Source of the DNA: Thinopyrum elongatum
Taxonomy: Eukaryota; Streptophyta; Magnoliopsida; Poales; Poaceae
Length of the DNA: 64,000 nt
Direction of reading: 5' to 3'
Assembly (NCBI GenBank): GCA_011799875.1
Contig: CM022298.1
Coordinates: 291,342,366-291,406,365 of the forward strand
The position numbers and the translations under genes are program-made. Each line of letters begins with the position of its first letter. Within the stretch, counting starts at the first letter, position 1. This document shows positions 21,417 to 33,640 of this stretch, piece after piece. The notes beneath the pieces are model-generated. The model saw nothing but the letters and a program-made list of their open reading frames with translations, was not told the DNA's origin and did no database searches.

Positions 21417-22935
21417 TGAAACATCCATTTTGCATCATGTTTTCCTACTATTATTTATAATGTTTTTATGCATAATAATGCTTTATGGAGTAATTCTAAT
21501 GCCTTTTCTCACATAATATGCATGGTTTACACAAAGAGGGAGAATACCGGCAGCTGGAATTCTGGACCTGAAAAAGCTACGTCAGAGATACCTATTCTGC
21601 ACATCTCCAAATGAGCTGAAATTTTATGGAGAATTATTTTGGAATATTTAATAAATATTGGAGAAAAGAACTATCAGAGGGGGGATGCCAGGTGCCCACG
21701 AGACACCAGGGCACGCCAAGCCCCCAGGCGTGCCCTGGTGGGTGGTGGACAGCCCGGCCCACCTCCGGTGCCCATCTTCTGGTATATGAGGTCTTTTGAC
21801 CTAGAAAAGATGAGGGGAGGAATTTCGGGATGGAGCACCGCCGTCTCGAGGCGGAACTTGGGCATGAGCACTTTTGCCCTTCGGCGGAGCGATTCCGCCG
21901 AGGGAACTTCCCTCCCGGAGGGGGAAATCGAAGCCATCGTCATCACCAACAACCCTCTCATCTTTGGGAGGCCAATCTCCATCAACATCTTCAACAACAC
22001 CATCTCATCTCAAACCCTAATTCATCTCTTGTGTTCAATCTTTGTACCAAAACCTCAGATTGGTACCTGTGGGTGACTAGTAGTGTTGATTACATCTTGT
22101 AGTTGATTACTATATGGTTTATTTGGTGGAAGATTATATTTTCGGATCCATTATGCTATTTAATACCCCTCTGATCTTGAGCATGAATATTATTTGTGAG
22201 TAGTTACCTTTGTTCTTGAGGCCACGGGAGGAGTCATGTTTCAAGTAATCATGTGAATTTGATACGTGTTCGATATTTTGATGATATGTATGTTGTGATT
22301 CCCTTAGTGGTGTTATGTGAACGTCGACTACATGACACTTCACCATCGTTGGGCCTAAGGGAATGCATTATGGAGTAGGTATGAGATGATGGGTTGCTAG
22401 AGTGACAGAAGCTTAAATCGTCGTTTATGCGCTACTTTGTAAGGGACTGATTTGGATCCAAATGTTTAATGCTATGGTTAGATTTTCTCTTAATACTTCT
22501 TTCATAGTTGCGGATGCTTCCGAGGGTGTTAATCATAAGTAGGAGGCTTGTTCAAGTAAGAACAGCACCCAAGCACCGGTCCACCCACATATCAAATTAT
22601 CAAAGTAGCGAACGCGAATCAAACCAACATCATGAAAGTGACTAGATGAAATTCCCCTGTACCCTCAAGAATGCTTTGCTTATTATAAGAGACCATTCCA
22701 GCCTGTCCTTTGTTACAAAAAGGATTGGGCTACCTTGCTGCACTTTATTTACCGTTACCGATACTTGTCCATTACAAATTATCTTGCTATCAAACTACCT
22801 CTTACCTACAATTTCAGTGCTTGCAGAAATTACCTTGCTGAAAACCACTTTCCATTTCCTTCTGCTCCTCGTTGGGTTCCACACTCTTACTTATCGAAAG
22901 GACTATGATTGATCCCCTATACTTGTTGTTCACCA
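21417..22935 (+). repeat. 3' LTR of the gypsy element
   Basis: It starts TGAAACATCCATTTTGCATC and ends TTCACCA, followed by the GTCGT target copy. Confidence 0.9.
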
Positions 22936-22940
22936 GTCGT

Positions 22941-23250
22941 CTGTAAAAAGTGATACCGCACCGAGTGGCATAGTCGTACTGACACATCTTCCTGGTATGG
23001 ACTTGCCCCATCATCTATCTTTAGGGGAAAAACCAGGACCGCACCGAGGGGCATAGTCGTACTGACACATCTTTGCTTGTATGGACTGATGAACAGCGTC
23101 ATCAGTAAAAAAGCAACACCGCACCAAGTGGCATAGTTGTACTGACACATCTTTGTTTGTATGGACTGATGAAACATTCGCGTCAAAATTGACAGTGGTT
23201 GAAGGCACAACCCCCGCACTGTGCTTGTCAAACGAGTGCACTGCCGCGTT
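22941..23250. repeat. Tandem array, segment 2
   Basis: It continues the array of 12690-14892 exactly where the gypsy insertion cut it, with three copies of the ggcatagtcgtactgacaca module and the start of a GC-rich unit that breaks off after ctgccgcgtta. Confidence 0.85.
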
Positions 23251-24161
23251 ACCACTTCTTCTCCGCATCGCCATGAACCTCCTCACCGCGCCCGCCGCAT
23301 CTATCACCTGCAGGAGCCACGGCCGCCGCCTCCTTCAGTTCGTCAAGCTGCCGTTCAAGTTTGCGTCCGGCCCCGATCTGGACCGGATCTCCTCTGCTCC
23401 GCCGCCCATCCGCCTAATCCGCCTCCGTCCGGTTCCCACCGACCCCGTCGCCAGGACCCCCTGTCATCGTCTTTTCCATCGCCATGGTCCTACTGTTGTT
23501 TCTATTCTTCAGAAATGAGAGCAGCAGCGGCTCGCTCGTCCTAAGCATTGGCCACGCACCCAGCGCCTGGGCCGCGTGCCGCGAGCCGGCCTTGCAGCCG
23601 TATCCAGCTGGCTCTGCCTGCCCCAAACCTCTCCATCGGCTGGGCCTTGGCCCATGGTGAGGCCACCCCCAAGCGCCCCTCCTTATTTTTTCCCTTGTTG
23701 GGCCGACCCATTGCTTGTTGCTGTATAATGCCCAGATTCGGCCCGATGACGTTTTTTTAGGATCTGCGAATTTCTCCATATTCCAGGGAATTACTGTTTT
23801 GCAGAAAAACCCTCATGTTCATGCATGTAATAACTAATTAACCGTGCATCGGAATTAAACATGTCATATATGTAAAATGCATAGAATTTCATCTAGTTTC
23901 ATAATATCCAACTTTCATCCATGTTAAAATGTTTAAACTTGCTGCTTGACTAAATTTGCATAAATGACTTGTTAAAATGGTTTATTTCATATCTAAATAA
24001 TCGTAGCTCTGATTTAAATGAACTTTATATGTAAATGGGGTAGAAAAATGCATAGATTAACATGGCACACTTATTTGCATGTTTACAAAACTCTAAAATT
24101 GGATTAGGGCAGAACAGCACCAAATTCGAAAATTGCATATGAGGATTTTCCAGAATTGTTG
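23251..24161. mobile_element. Unclassified insertion, left part
   Basis: Abrupt non-array sequence begins at 23251: about 500 bp of GC-rich text with Pro/Arg-rich chance frames, then AT-rich sequence. It is interrupted at 24161 by the gypsy element and resumes at 31116. The whole (about 2.8 kb without the insert) resembles a gypsy LTR by style, but no TG/CA ends or target duplication were fixed, and about 40 bp of the array unit are missing across it. Confidence 0.45.
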
Positions 24162-25112
24162 TGTCGGTGTACAAAAGTAGGGGCCTTTTTGTACCCCTTT
24201 ACTTGTGCACGGGTAGTCGTAGCCACACCTGCGGCCATGCTCGGCGGGGCAGAGGAAGGAAAGACTCAGGGGCACCTGCGTGGTGGCATGCAGATCTTTG
24301 TGAAGACCAAAGGCCTGCGAGTCTAGATAAGGACCAGAAGACGGAGACCCCCGGCAAGATCCTTGCCGGGGACGGCCACAAGACCCCTGGCAAGACCCTT
24401 GCCGAGGACGGAGGCGAGACCCCGGCAAGACCCTTGCCGGGAGCATTAGTGGGGCCGTGGCCAGGCCCGCACCTACCAACGTTTCGCTGCCCCACGGCCG
24501 TTCCGATGCGACGACCAGCCCGCCAACTAGGCGAGCACCTGCGTGGCAGCATGCGGCTTCTAAGCCAACTATCCAAGCACCTGCATGGTGGCAGGCAGAT
24601 CTTCGTGAAGGCCCTGTCACCGCACCAGCACAGCAGCCAGCCAGCCAGCATGGCGCTGCATGCCTTGTTAGCTTGGACGTGCGTCGAAGCAAGGCAAGGC
24701 GGTGACGGACGGGACGGGCTCTGTTGCCGTCCCCGATAAAGCAAGAGGGCACGTAGGCAGCGCATTAAATGCGTTTGTCCTATGATGTCAGGCGATAAAC
24801 TTGTACACTGTAGATACTTTCCACCTCCTGTGTGCCACTGTGGCGACCCCTTTGACATATAAAAGGAGGCCCGAGGCGTACTGTGGAAGGATTGGGACTT
24901 TTTGGACTGGACACGCATAGTAGCTAGTCCAAAAGCAGAAGAACACAAGATAAACACAGCCAAGCAGGACTAGGGTTTTACCCTTCTCAGCGGCCCGAAC
25001 CTGGGTAAAAAATCCATCATGTTGATCGTTAGATCTGCTCTTTGCGCACTCCACATCCCTGCCAAACCGTAAAGGGGTCCACGCGATCCCATAGGTGTCG
25101 TTCGCACCGACA
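24162..25112 (+). repeat. 5' LTR (951 bp)
   Basis: It contains a TATA box TATAAAA at 24858-24864. It matches 30165-31115 over its entire length with scattered substitutions and no net length change. Confidence 0.95.
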
Positions 25113-25116
25113 TCTT

Positions 25117-25135
25117 TGGCGCGCCAGGTAGGGGG
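25117..25135 (+). other. Probable primer binding site
   Basis: TGGCGCGCCAGGTAGGGGG begins 4 bp after the 5' LTR. It starts with the obligatory TGG, but I cannot name the tRNA with confidence. Confidence 0.5.
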
Positions 25136-25189
25136 TGTTAGGTGGTGCAAACCTAATCTAGCAGTCAGCGCGTATTTTCCTGGATCACC

Positions 25190-25402
25190 ATGGCTCCGAA
25201 GAAGAAGAAGGCCCCAGCGGTCGCCTCGTCTGGTGCCGGACCGTCCGCGCCGGCGCGGACGAGCGACAGGGTAGACGCTGGCGGCGGAGGAGGTCAAAAC
25301 CATCCTCATCACTCTGGGGCTAGCAGCCAGGCGAGCAGCGTCGTCTGCAGCCGCAACAATGATCCGCGCGGCGATGAAAAGCTAAGTCACGCAAAACTTT
25401 GA
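25190..25402 (+). pseudogene. Truncated gag start
   Basis: The ATG at 25190 opens MAPKKKKAPAVASSGAGPSA, a basic, Ala/Ser/Pro-rich start of the kind seen in gypsy gag proteins. After about 60 residues it runs out of gag-like sequence and stops. The nucleocapsid zinc knuckle and all of pol are absent. The sequence from 25400 to 25800 that follows has no recognised domain and leads into the 3' end of the antisense gene. It therefore marks the left edge of a large internal deletion. Confidence 0.55.
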
Positions 25403-25813
25403 GCAATTTCCTTTTTATAAGGTTATCTTCCTCGAAAGATCTTGTTCCTTGTATGGAAAACTTGTGCGCAAAGGAACCCTTCCGCTATTGGCAACGCCCT
25501 TGTTCTGTTTCGAGTCCGCTCAACAGTCCAAGCGGCTGCGCCAAGAATGGCAAGGTGGCTTGCCCGGCAGCAAGCGCCCCCAGCAGGCTGCTAAGGATCC
25601 GTTCCTTAAAGCGCCGCGGCATAGGTTTACGCGCCGGCAAACCGATCCAACTAAGCGTAGGGTGTGTACATACAAAGAAAGATCAAACAGGAAGATAGCA
25701 TGCACTATTTCAAAATACTGCAAAGTTATATTACATCAATGTTTGTCGCGGTTCTAACTTAAGATAAAATTGTCTTGGGCATGAACTAGTAGTGACAATG
25801 AGAAGCGAGGTGG

Positions 25814-28800
25814 CTAGTCCTGGCGCTGGCCTTCCAACCTCTTGACTCCGTCAACGCAGCTGATGATGGGCTCGATACGCTCTTCGAGTGCCTTGAGGTC
25901 CGCATCCTTCGGCAAACTCTCAAGCGCATTGGCGAACTCAACGCTGGGGTTCCAGAACGCCACCTTGGTGAGCACCTTGGTCAGGGCACCCCGGCAAAGC
26001 TTCCGAGCCTCATTGGCCAGATAAGTTGCTCGACTGGAGCGGAGCTGCTCCAGGGCATCAAGGACGCGCTCGAAGAACAAGGTCAGCCTGGCACTGGCGC
26101 TTATGCTCGCCTCCTAGGAGTACCTGAAGTCCGGCATGCCCATGACGGCTAGCTGCGTGGTGAGCCTCTCTGCAACGTCGATGAGGCGACTGGTCCAGAG
26201 CCCCGTGCTGTCCACATAGTCATTGTGGGCAGCGGCGGCACTCTGCAGCAGCTGCCTCTCGTCCTCAAGGGCCTTGATCAGGGTCTCCTCACGGGCCCTG
26301 GCCTCCGAAAGCGTCCCTTCCAAGGTGTCCAGCTTCAGCTTCAGATCATCCATGGAATCATTGGCCTCGGAGAGCAGCTTGGTCTTGTCGGAAATGGCGG
26401 CCCGCAAATCCGCCAGAGTGTGGGTAGTTGTGTCCCTGTCCTTCATCAGCTTTGAGATCTCCTCTCTTAGCTCCTCCCGCTCCAGCTCCAGCTTCTCCAC
26501 CTTGCCGGTTTGGTCCAAGGCCAGGGCATCAAGTGCATCTTTGTGCTTCTGCTCCAGCTCCTGGGTCCGCTGCGCGATGAGCTTCTCGATCTCCTCGTCC
26601 TTGCCGTGGAGCGTGGCGGCAAGCGCCTATTCATGAGCAACGAGGTCTTCCTCTTGGGTGTCCAACAGGGCTTGGCGCTACCTTTGGTCAGCTTCATCCT
26701 TGGCGGCCTGTTCCTTCACCGCCTCTTGGGCTTTCTCGATGTCGGCCTGTTTTAGGAGGAGCTCTCGCTGGCGCTCGTCCAGCTGATCCTGGGTGGCCCT
26801 CAGGTCCTGCCGGGCCTCGGCGAACCAGACTTGCATCTGAGTGACGCGCTCCTGAAAGTCTGCTTCTGCCTTGTCCACGACCGCCATCCAGGAGTTCACC
26901 TTATCCTGGCGGGAACGATGGAGCGCCTGAAGCTTCTGGAAATTGGCAGTCATGGCCCGGAGAAGATGTTCCTCTTGAGAACCACCGCTGCTGGTGCTCG
27001 GTTCGTCGACAACCTGGAGCCCGGCGGCGGCGAGGGCCTCATCGTCAAAAACCTCCCCTTCGGCTGGCGCTCTGGTGCTTGTCGTCCCTGGGAGACGGAT
27101 GAACAAATCATCGCCCACTTTCAAGTACTTGCTCGGGGCAGGGGCTGTGGGGGAGGAAGGTTGGTCATCAGCCACCCCCTCCCCGGCGGGCTCCTTGGTG
27201 GCCTCCTCGGCAGCAGCCTTGCCAGCCTCCCCGGCGGGCTCCTTGGCGGCCTCCTCGGCGGCAGCCTTACCGGCCTCCCCGGCAGGCCCCTTGGCGGCTT
27301 CCTCGACAGTAGCCTTGCCGGGCTCCCCGGCAGGCTCCTTAGCAGCCTCCTCGGTAGCAATCTTGGTGGCCTCAGCTTCGGTGTCCTTGGCAACCTCCTC
27401 AATGACAGCATCGACGTCCACCTGGTCCGTCGAGGCAGGGTCTGGAAACCAGAAAGGAGAATGAAGCAAGGCCAAAACCAAAATTCAGAACAAAGAGAAG
27501 AAAGAACATCGCATGGCAGAGATAGCAAGGGATGGGAGGCAGGCAGCTTACTCGTGTCGAGCTGAGGAGAAGTGGTTCCCTCCCCGCCAACGTTCGTTGC
27601 CGGGACGGAGTCGCCAGCGCCCATGCTCGCCCCCTCTTCCTCCATGTGCGTGGCCTTGGTGGTAGATGCCCTTGCCGGTGACGCCCCTCTAGGTGGCGTG
27701 GTTGACAGGGGCGACATGTCAGGAGCGGCCCCCAGCGGCTCCTGCTGTTGCCGTTCCCCTCCTGCGAACCCGGCAAGGTCAGCGCCAAGGATACACACCC
27801 CAACGCCCGTCGATGGGAAGTGAATAACGGACTTACATTGGGGGCTGGAGCGGGGGCTGCGCTAAGGACTGGCATCTGGGCTGATCACCACCAACGCCGG
27901 CGTGTGCGGAGCGCTCACCGAGGGCTCGTCACCCATTGAAGCCTTGGCTCTCTTCGCCGCCCTCTGGGCCAGCGTCTCCATGTCACTGCGAAGATAAGAT
28001 CAAGTCAGGGAAAGATAGCGCAGGCGGAGGATAAGGAGATGATGAGGGGCAAGGTGCTTACTCATCCTCCTCCTCCTCTGGCCTCCTCTTCCTCTTCGGG
28101 CTGAAGGACCCAAGATCAAAATCGGCCTCCGGGGCGGCGTCCGCGGGAGGAGGCAAAAGGGATGGTGTCCTGGGCCGCTTGGACGAGGAGGAGGCAACAG
28201 CCGCAGCCCTCTTCGCTGCCGCGGCTTCCGCTGCTGCGGTCGAACACCTCGTCTGGCGCACGGGCTGCGCCTGGGCCGATTGCCGCTGCACGGCCTTGCC
28301 GGGCCTGACTGGCTCGCCAGAGCCAGCCCGCCGCAGGATGCGTCTCTTCCCTGGGGCTGGGGAATCATCCGCATCGGTTTCCTCTTCGGCCGACTCCTCG
28401 ACCGCTTCCTCAACAAGGGGAACCTCAGCACCGGCACCACTAGCCTCCCCGGCAGACCTCATCCACTCAGCAAACTCTTTCTCTTCTGCGGCCACGTCGG
28501 CCTCGTCCTCCACAGTGCCGAGGCTACCGGCCTCCTCGGCAAGTGCTGCCTCCTCCGCCCTGGCAGCAATATACGCCAACTCTTCCTACGTGGTGGAGCG
28601 GATGAGCTGTGGCTCATCACGAACATACCTCTCCGACAAGTTGTCGAAGAATGTCTGCACCAGCTCCGCTTTTGGCTCGGCCCAGGACGGATCAAGGCCG
28701 TGCGCGTTGAAAACCGGCATCATGGCGATAATAGCGGTCAGGCAAGAGTTGTTGCTCAACGGGACCACCCGTGCTGGCAACCCGAACAGATTGGCAGGCT

Positions 28801-29769
28801 TGCCGGCCTTGGCGGCCTTGCCGGTCTTCTCGCCCTTGCCGGGCTTCTCGGCCTTGCCGGTCCTTTCGACCCTGCCGACCTCGTCAACGTTGAGCTGGAA
28901 AAGCCTCTGACAAAGATGAGCATGTTGCAGCACCGTGAAGTTGTGATTCAGGCCGGGGCGGAGCCTCATGATGTCGGTCGCATTCCTGAAGTCCTAGGCA
29001 GGCCTCCCCTTATTGTGCAATGGGGTAATCCGGCGGCAGATAAAGTCGGCCCCGATCATCTCGAGAGTTAGCCCGGCAGAGGTGAGGCGATGGATCCTGG
29101 TGGTGGCAACCGTGAGTTTCCCGTCGTTGGCATCGAGCTCACCCCAGTCCTTGCTGCAGACCGGCGGCCTTCGACGGACCCGGCAGAACTCATGCGGATC
29201 TGTCTCCTCAATCCAGCACCACCGGCCCCTCCACTCATCCCATTTCTCCTTCTGGGCACCCTCCGGGTACGTGCCCCTGCTCTGGGGCCTCGGGATCCAA
29301 GTGATGCAACCAGAGATGGCCCCCCTGGCTGGATGCGAGGGGTGAAGTAATGGCGGAAGAGCGTCGTGCTGGGGTGCACTCCGGCGAAGCCCTCACAAAG
29401 GTGAGCAAAGAAGGCCATACACACCACGGCGTTCGGCGTAAGGTCCAGAAGGCGGAAGCCGTAGGTGTGCATGATGTCATTGAAGAAATCTGAGAAAGGG
29501 GGGCAAAGCCCGCAGGAGAAGTAGTCGACAAAGAAAGGATATCGATTTTTACCGGGCTTGGCGAAGGAGGCAGGGATGGTGCGCGTGGCAGGATGCCCCG
29601 CCGTCTCCCTCCCCCACAGGCACCTGAACTTCTCCCTGAGGGTGAGCGCGTCGACCGTCGGGGTAAAGAGGGCGTACTGCGTCCACAGCTTCGCCAACTC
29701 GCTCTCCGGCACCTCCTTCTCCCCGGCGTCCTTGGCCGCTCCCTTGCCCCTGCTTGCCTTGGGCGCCAT
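25814..29769 (-). pseudogene. Antisense multi-exon gene inside the gypsy element
   Basis: The ATG at 29769 opens MAPKASRGKGAAKDAGEKEV. A 5' region with KLWTQYALFTPTVDALTLRE and a cysteine/aromatic-rich block resembles the plant-transposon-associated proteins often annotated from grass repeats. It is followed by an acidic linker, a nuclear-type basic stretch (near 28090), a 16-residue repeat of the EPAGEAGKAAAEEA kind (27180-27345) and a long coiled coil (27000-25814). Introns are visible, for example 27551-27442 with GTAAGC and CAG edges that keep the frame, and a donor AAT|GTAAGT near 27833. Breaks include a frameshift in a G6 run near 29325, TAG codons near 29005 and 28587, a stop near 26680 and one near 26115. 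Function is unknown. Its orientation opposite to gag matches the antisense ORFs of Tat elements. Confidence 0.6.
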
Positions 29770-30144
29770 GGCGGCTGGGAAGGGGGCATGGGGTCAAGGG
29801 CAATAGGGGTGTGGCGGCGGCGAGCAGAGGCGAAAGCTCCAATTTGCGCTCGAAGAAGAAGAGGGGAACGGCGGTTCCAAGATTGGAAAATGCGCAGAGG
29901 GTAAATGAGCAGTGCCCCTGCGTTTTCCTCCTTTTTATGGGGAAGGGGCGGGCCGCCTCTTTACTATTCACCGTGAGGCGACGCAAGCGTGCTGCGACCG
30001 TTCCACGCACGACCCCCACGTCACGCACTCAATGCGGATCATGGGGAAGCGCAACTGGCGAAGAAGTTACCTCAGTTAAAACCCTGCCACGCGTGCCCAC
30101 GCACCGTTTTGGGCCTGGCCCAACAACGCTTCGCGCTTATGTGT

Positions 30145-30164
30145 GGCCCAGGCCCGGGGGCTCC
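30145..30164 (+). other. Polypurine-type tract
   Basis: A GGCCCGGGGGCTCC stretch abuts the 3' LTR. It is G-rich rather than purely purine. Confidence 0.45.
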
Positions 30165-31115
30165 TGTCGGTGTACAAAAGTAGGGGCCTTTTTGTACCCC
30201 TTTACTTGTGCATGGGCAGTCGTAGCCACACCTGCGGCCATGCTCGGCGGGGCAGAGGATGGAAAGACTCAGGGGCGCCTGCGTGGTGGCATGCAGATCT
30301 TTGTGAAGACCAAAGGCCTGCGAGTCTAGATAAGGACCAGAAGACGGAGACCCCCGGCAAGATCCTTGCCAGGGACGGCCACAAGACCCCCGGCAAGACC
30401 CTTGCCGGGGACGGAGGCGAGACCCCGGCAAGACCCTTGTCGGGAGCATCAGTGGGGCCACGGCCAGGCCCGCACCTGCCAATGTTTCGCTGCCCCACGG
30501 CCGTTCCGATGCGACGACCAGCCCGCCAACTAGGCGAGCACCTGCGTGGCAGCAAGAGGCTTCTAAGCCAACTAGCCAAGCACCTGCGTGGTGGCAGGCA
30601 GATCTTCGTGAAGGCCCTGTCACCGCACCAGCATAGCAGCCAGCCAGCCAGCATGGCGCTGCATGCCTCGTCAGCTTGGACGCGCGTCGAAGCAAGGCGA
30701 GGCGGCAACGTATGGGACGGGCTCTGTTGCCGTCCCCGATAAAGCAAGAGGGCACGTAGGCAGCGCATTAAATGCGTTTGTCCTATGATGTCACGCGATA
30801 AACTTGTACACTGTAGATACTTTCCACCTCCTGTGTGCCACTGTGGCGACCCCTTTGACATATAAAAGGAGGCCCGAGGCGTACTGTGGAAGGATTGGGG
30901 CTTTTTGGACTGGACACGCATAGTAGCTAGTCCAAGAGCAGAAGAACACAAGATAAACACAGCCAAGCAGGACTAGGGTTTTACGCTTCTCAGCGGCCCG
31001 AACCTGGGTAAAAAATCCATCGTGTTGATCGTTAGATCTGCTCTTTGCACACTCCTCATCCCTGCCGAAATGTAAAGGGGTCCACGCGATCCCATAGGTG
31101 TCGTTCGCACCGACA
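30165..31115 (+). repeat. 3' LTR (951 bp)
   Basis: TATA box at 30861-30867; ends CACCGACA and is followed by the TGTTG target copy. Confidence 0.95.
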
Positions 31116-33055
31116 TGTTGTTTGTTATTCTCGGCCTCATTTAAATTGCCTAAATAGTTGGTTTACTTATGCTTCACCTCTTGCCATGTTAACCAACATT
31201 TAAATTAGATGAGTAGCATAAACAGGAGTGAACTAAATAATTGAATATGGTGTTTCGTCAATATGCAACTCGTTGCATATTGAGCTCCACTTAATTTGTG
31301 GTATTGTTTGTTGCACTTCGTCATGCCATGCCTCATTAAAATGGACATGCATCATACTTGATTGTGCATCATGCCATGTTTAGGTGATGGTTGTTTACCA
31401 TGTTGTTTGCTTCTTTCCGGTTGTGCTTCTTGTCAATTGTTCCGGTTATGTTACGGTTGTGAGGATCCGTTCCACTACGTTGGTTCGTCTACTTCATGGA
31501 TTCGATCTTCTTCCTAGCGGGACTTCAGGCAAGATGACCATTACCTTGGATACCACTACTATCTTTGCTTGCTAGTTGTGTTGATGTTATCGCTATGTCG
31601 TGCTACCTACCACTTGTTTATGAAGCCTCCCAAATTGCCATGATAAGCCTCTAACCTTTCCACCATCCCAGCAAACCGTTGTTTGGCCATGTTACCACTT
31701 TGCTCAGCCCCTCTTATAGCGTTGCTAGTTGCAGGGGCAGTTTCAGGTTGTTCCATGTTTGGACATGGATATCATGGGATATCACAATATCTCTTATTTA
31801 ATTAATGCATCTATATACTTGGTAAAGGGTGGAAGGCTTAGCCTTTTGCTTGGTGTTTTGTTCCACTCTTGCCGCCCTAGTTTCTGTCATACCGATGTTA
31901 TGTTCCTTGATTTGCGTTGCTTACACGGTCGATGTTTATGGGCCCTCCTTGACAGTTCGCTTTGAATAAAACTCTTCCAGCAAGGCCCAACTTTGGTTTT
32001 ACCATTTGCCTAATAATAACTAAAACCTTCATAGGGACCGGCTAGCACTCGAGGATAATTAATCAATAACCCAGGCCAGTGCTCCTCATGAGTGTTGGTC
32101 GAAACTAGAGCAGCTTGCAGCGCCGCCCGGGGCAACTCGTGGATTTGGACGATGTAACCATAGCTCATCCATCGTGGCCTGAGATGAAATGTCTTGTGCA
32201 CTGGGATTCCGAGCTTGATTGGGTTTTCCCGAGATGGAGGTTTTTCCTCCGTGGATCGTGAGAGTTTATGATAGACTACGTTGGGACACCCCTGCAGGGT
32301 TTAATCTTTTCAAGAGCCGTGCCCGTGGTTATGTGGCGACTTGGAAATTTATAATATCTGGTTGTAGAGAACTTGACACTAAATCCGAATTTAAATACAC
32401 CAACCGCGTGCGTAACCTTGACCGTCTCTTTTCAAGGGAGTTCGGGAAGAGAACACGGTGGGGTTATGTTTGACCCGTAAGTAGTTCATGATCCCTTATT
32501 GATCATTACTAGTTTGCGACCGTTATGCGTAGTTACTCTTCTTATTCTTGTACTCGTAAGTTAGCCACCATACAATGCTTAGTGCTTGCTCCAACCTCAC
32601 CACTTAACCATTCCATACCCATTAAGCTCTACTTGTCTTGATACCCATGGTAATGGGATTGCTGAGTCCTTGTGGTTCACAGATTACTACAACAACAGGT
32701 GCAGGTACAGGTAATGCGATGATCTGACATGAGATCCATGCTTGCTTGTTATGGAGTTCTTCTGCTTCTTCTTCGATCAAGGGATAAGTTCCGGGTCGGG
32801 AGCCTAGGATTAGCAGGGTGGGTGTCGTTGTTCTTTTTTGTTTGATTTCATCTGTAGTCAGATCCTGCTCTTCTGTATGATGATTGCTATGTATTGATGT
32901 ATTCTTGTATTCATGTTGTAGCTTGTGGCGAATGTAAGCCTTTGTCTGATATTCTCATCTATTCAGTACATGGTATGTTGTAATGATATCCACCTTGCTA
33001 TGCGCTCGAAATGCGATTCTGCCCCAATCATGAATTCATCACATGCGGAGGGTGC
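31116..33055. mobile_element. Unclassified insertion, right part
   Basis: It continues the sequence cut at 24161. Text such as gggttatgtttgacccgtaa and attgctgagtccttgtgg is familiar to me from Triticeae gypsy LTR regions, but I cannot name the family. A frame at 32219-32473 has no recognised domain. A TATA box or coding domain that would settle its nature was not found. The array resumes at about 33056. Confidence 0.45.
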
Positions 33056-33640
33056 TACAAGTTGACCCTCCCTCCCCCATCCCGGCGAGGCCGAGCCAGG
33101 AACGAGTTGTAGCAGGTGACGACGCGACTGGCCGCGGTGTCGCATGCGGAGGCGATTCCGTAACATGACTTGGCCTATTTTCTATCTTTAGGGGAAAAAC
33201 CAGCACCATACCGAGGGGCATAGTCATACTGACACATCTTGCGGCGTTAGTAAAAAGCGGTATTGTACCGAGGGGCATAGTTGTACTGACACATCTTGCT
33301 TTGTATGGACTGATGAATATCGTCGTCAATAAAAAATTGGTACCGTATCGATTGGAATAGTCGTACTGACACATCTTGCTTGTATGGACTTGCCCCATTA
33401 TCTATCTTTGGGGGGGGGCATAGTTGTACTGACACATCTTTTTGCTTGTATGGATTGATGAACAACGTCGTCAATAAGAAGCGGCACTGTCGTATGCTGA
33501 GGTGAATCTGTAACATAACTTGCCCCATTATGTATCTTTATTAGGGGTCGACATTGTATAATGTGCTGTGGCGTCACATGCGTACCACGAGTGGGAGGAG
33601 GCGAGTCCGTTACATGAATTTGTGATCCAAAGCGTACCAC
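33056..33640. repeat. Tandem array, segment 3
   Basis: It resumes with the ccccatcccggcgaggccga module and four copies of the gcatagttgtactgacacat module, more diverged than in segment 1, then ends where the next gene region begins. Confidence 0.85.

Larger units (their letters stand above)
14898..22935 (+). mobile_element. Athila/Tat-like Ty3/gypsy retrotransposon, degenerate, target duplication GTCGT
   Basis: LTRs at 14898-16419 and 21417-22935 (about 1.52 kb each) begin TGATACATCC/TGAAACATCC and end in CA. GTCGT flanks both sides (14893-14897 and 22936-22940). Removing the element rejoins the tandem array (tgcgtcgt + ctgtaaaaagtgatacc). The primer site pairs with tRNA-Asp. Pol order is reverse transcriptase, RNase H, integrase, as in gypsy elements. 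Gag, protease and the first half of reverse transcriptase are deleted. The LTRs differ at many scattered positions, so the insertion is not recent. Confidence 0.9.
24162..31115 (+). mobile_element. Non-autonomous gypsy-type LTR element with antisense gene, target duplication TGTTG
   Basis: Two LTRs of exactly 951 bp (24162-25112 and 30165-31115) begin TGTCGGTGTAC and end CACCGACA. TGTTG flanks both sides (24157-24161 and 31116-31120). A purine-rich tract precedes the second LTR and a primer-site-like GGCGCGCCAGGTAGGGGG follows the first. Only the start of gag remains; pol is gone. About 4 kb of the interior is a minus-strand, intron-containing gene. Tat-lineage elements such as Grande and RIRE2 are known to carry antisense ORFs, which fits. 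Confidence 0.9.

Noticed and set aside
23269..23518. Host gene exon in the GC-rich stretch
   Set aside because: Several frames are open at once, composition is Pro/Arg-rich and no domain or splice pattern is visible.
24093..24963. Overlapping frames of 190-250 codons in both 951-bp LTRs (also 30072-30966)
   Set aside because: GC-rich LTR sequence on both strands, the same in both LTRs, no domain.
28280..29071. Long plus-strand frames over 26223-29350
   Set aside because: They mirror the GC-rich minus-strand gene; splice sites and domains fit the minus strand.
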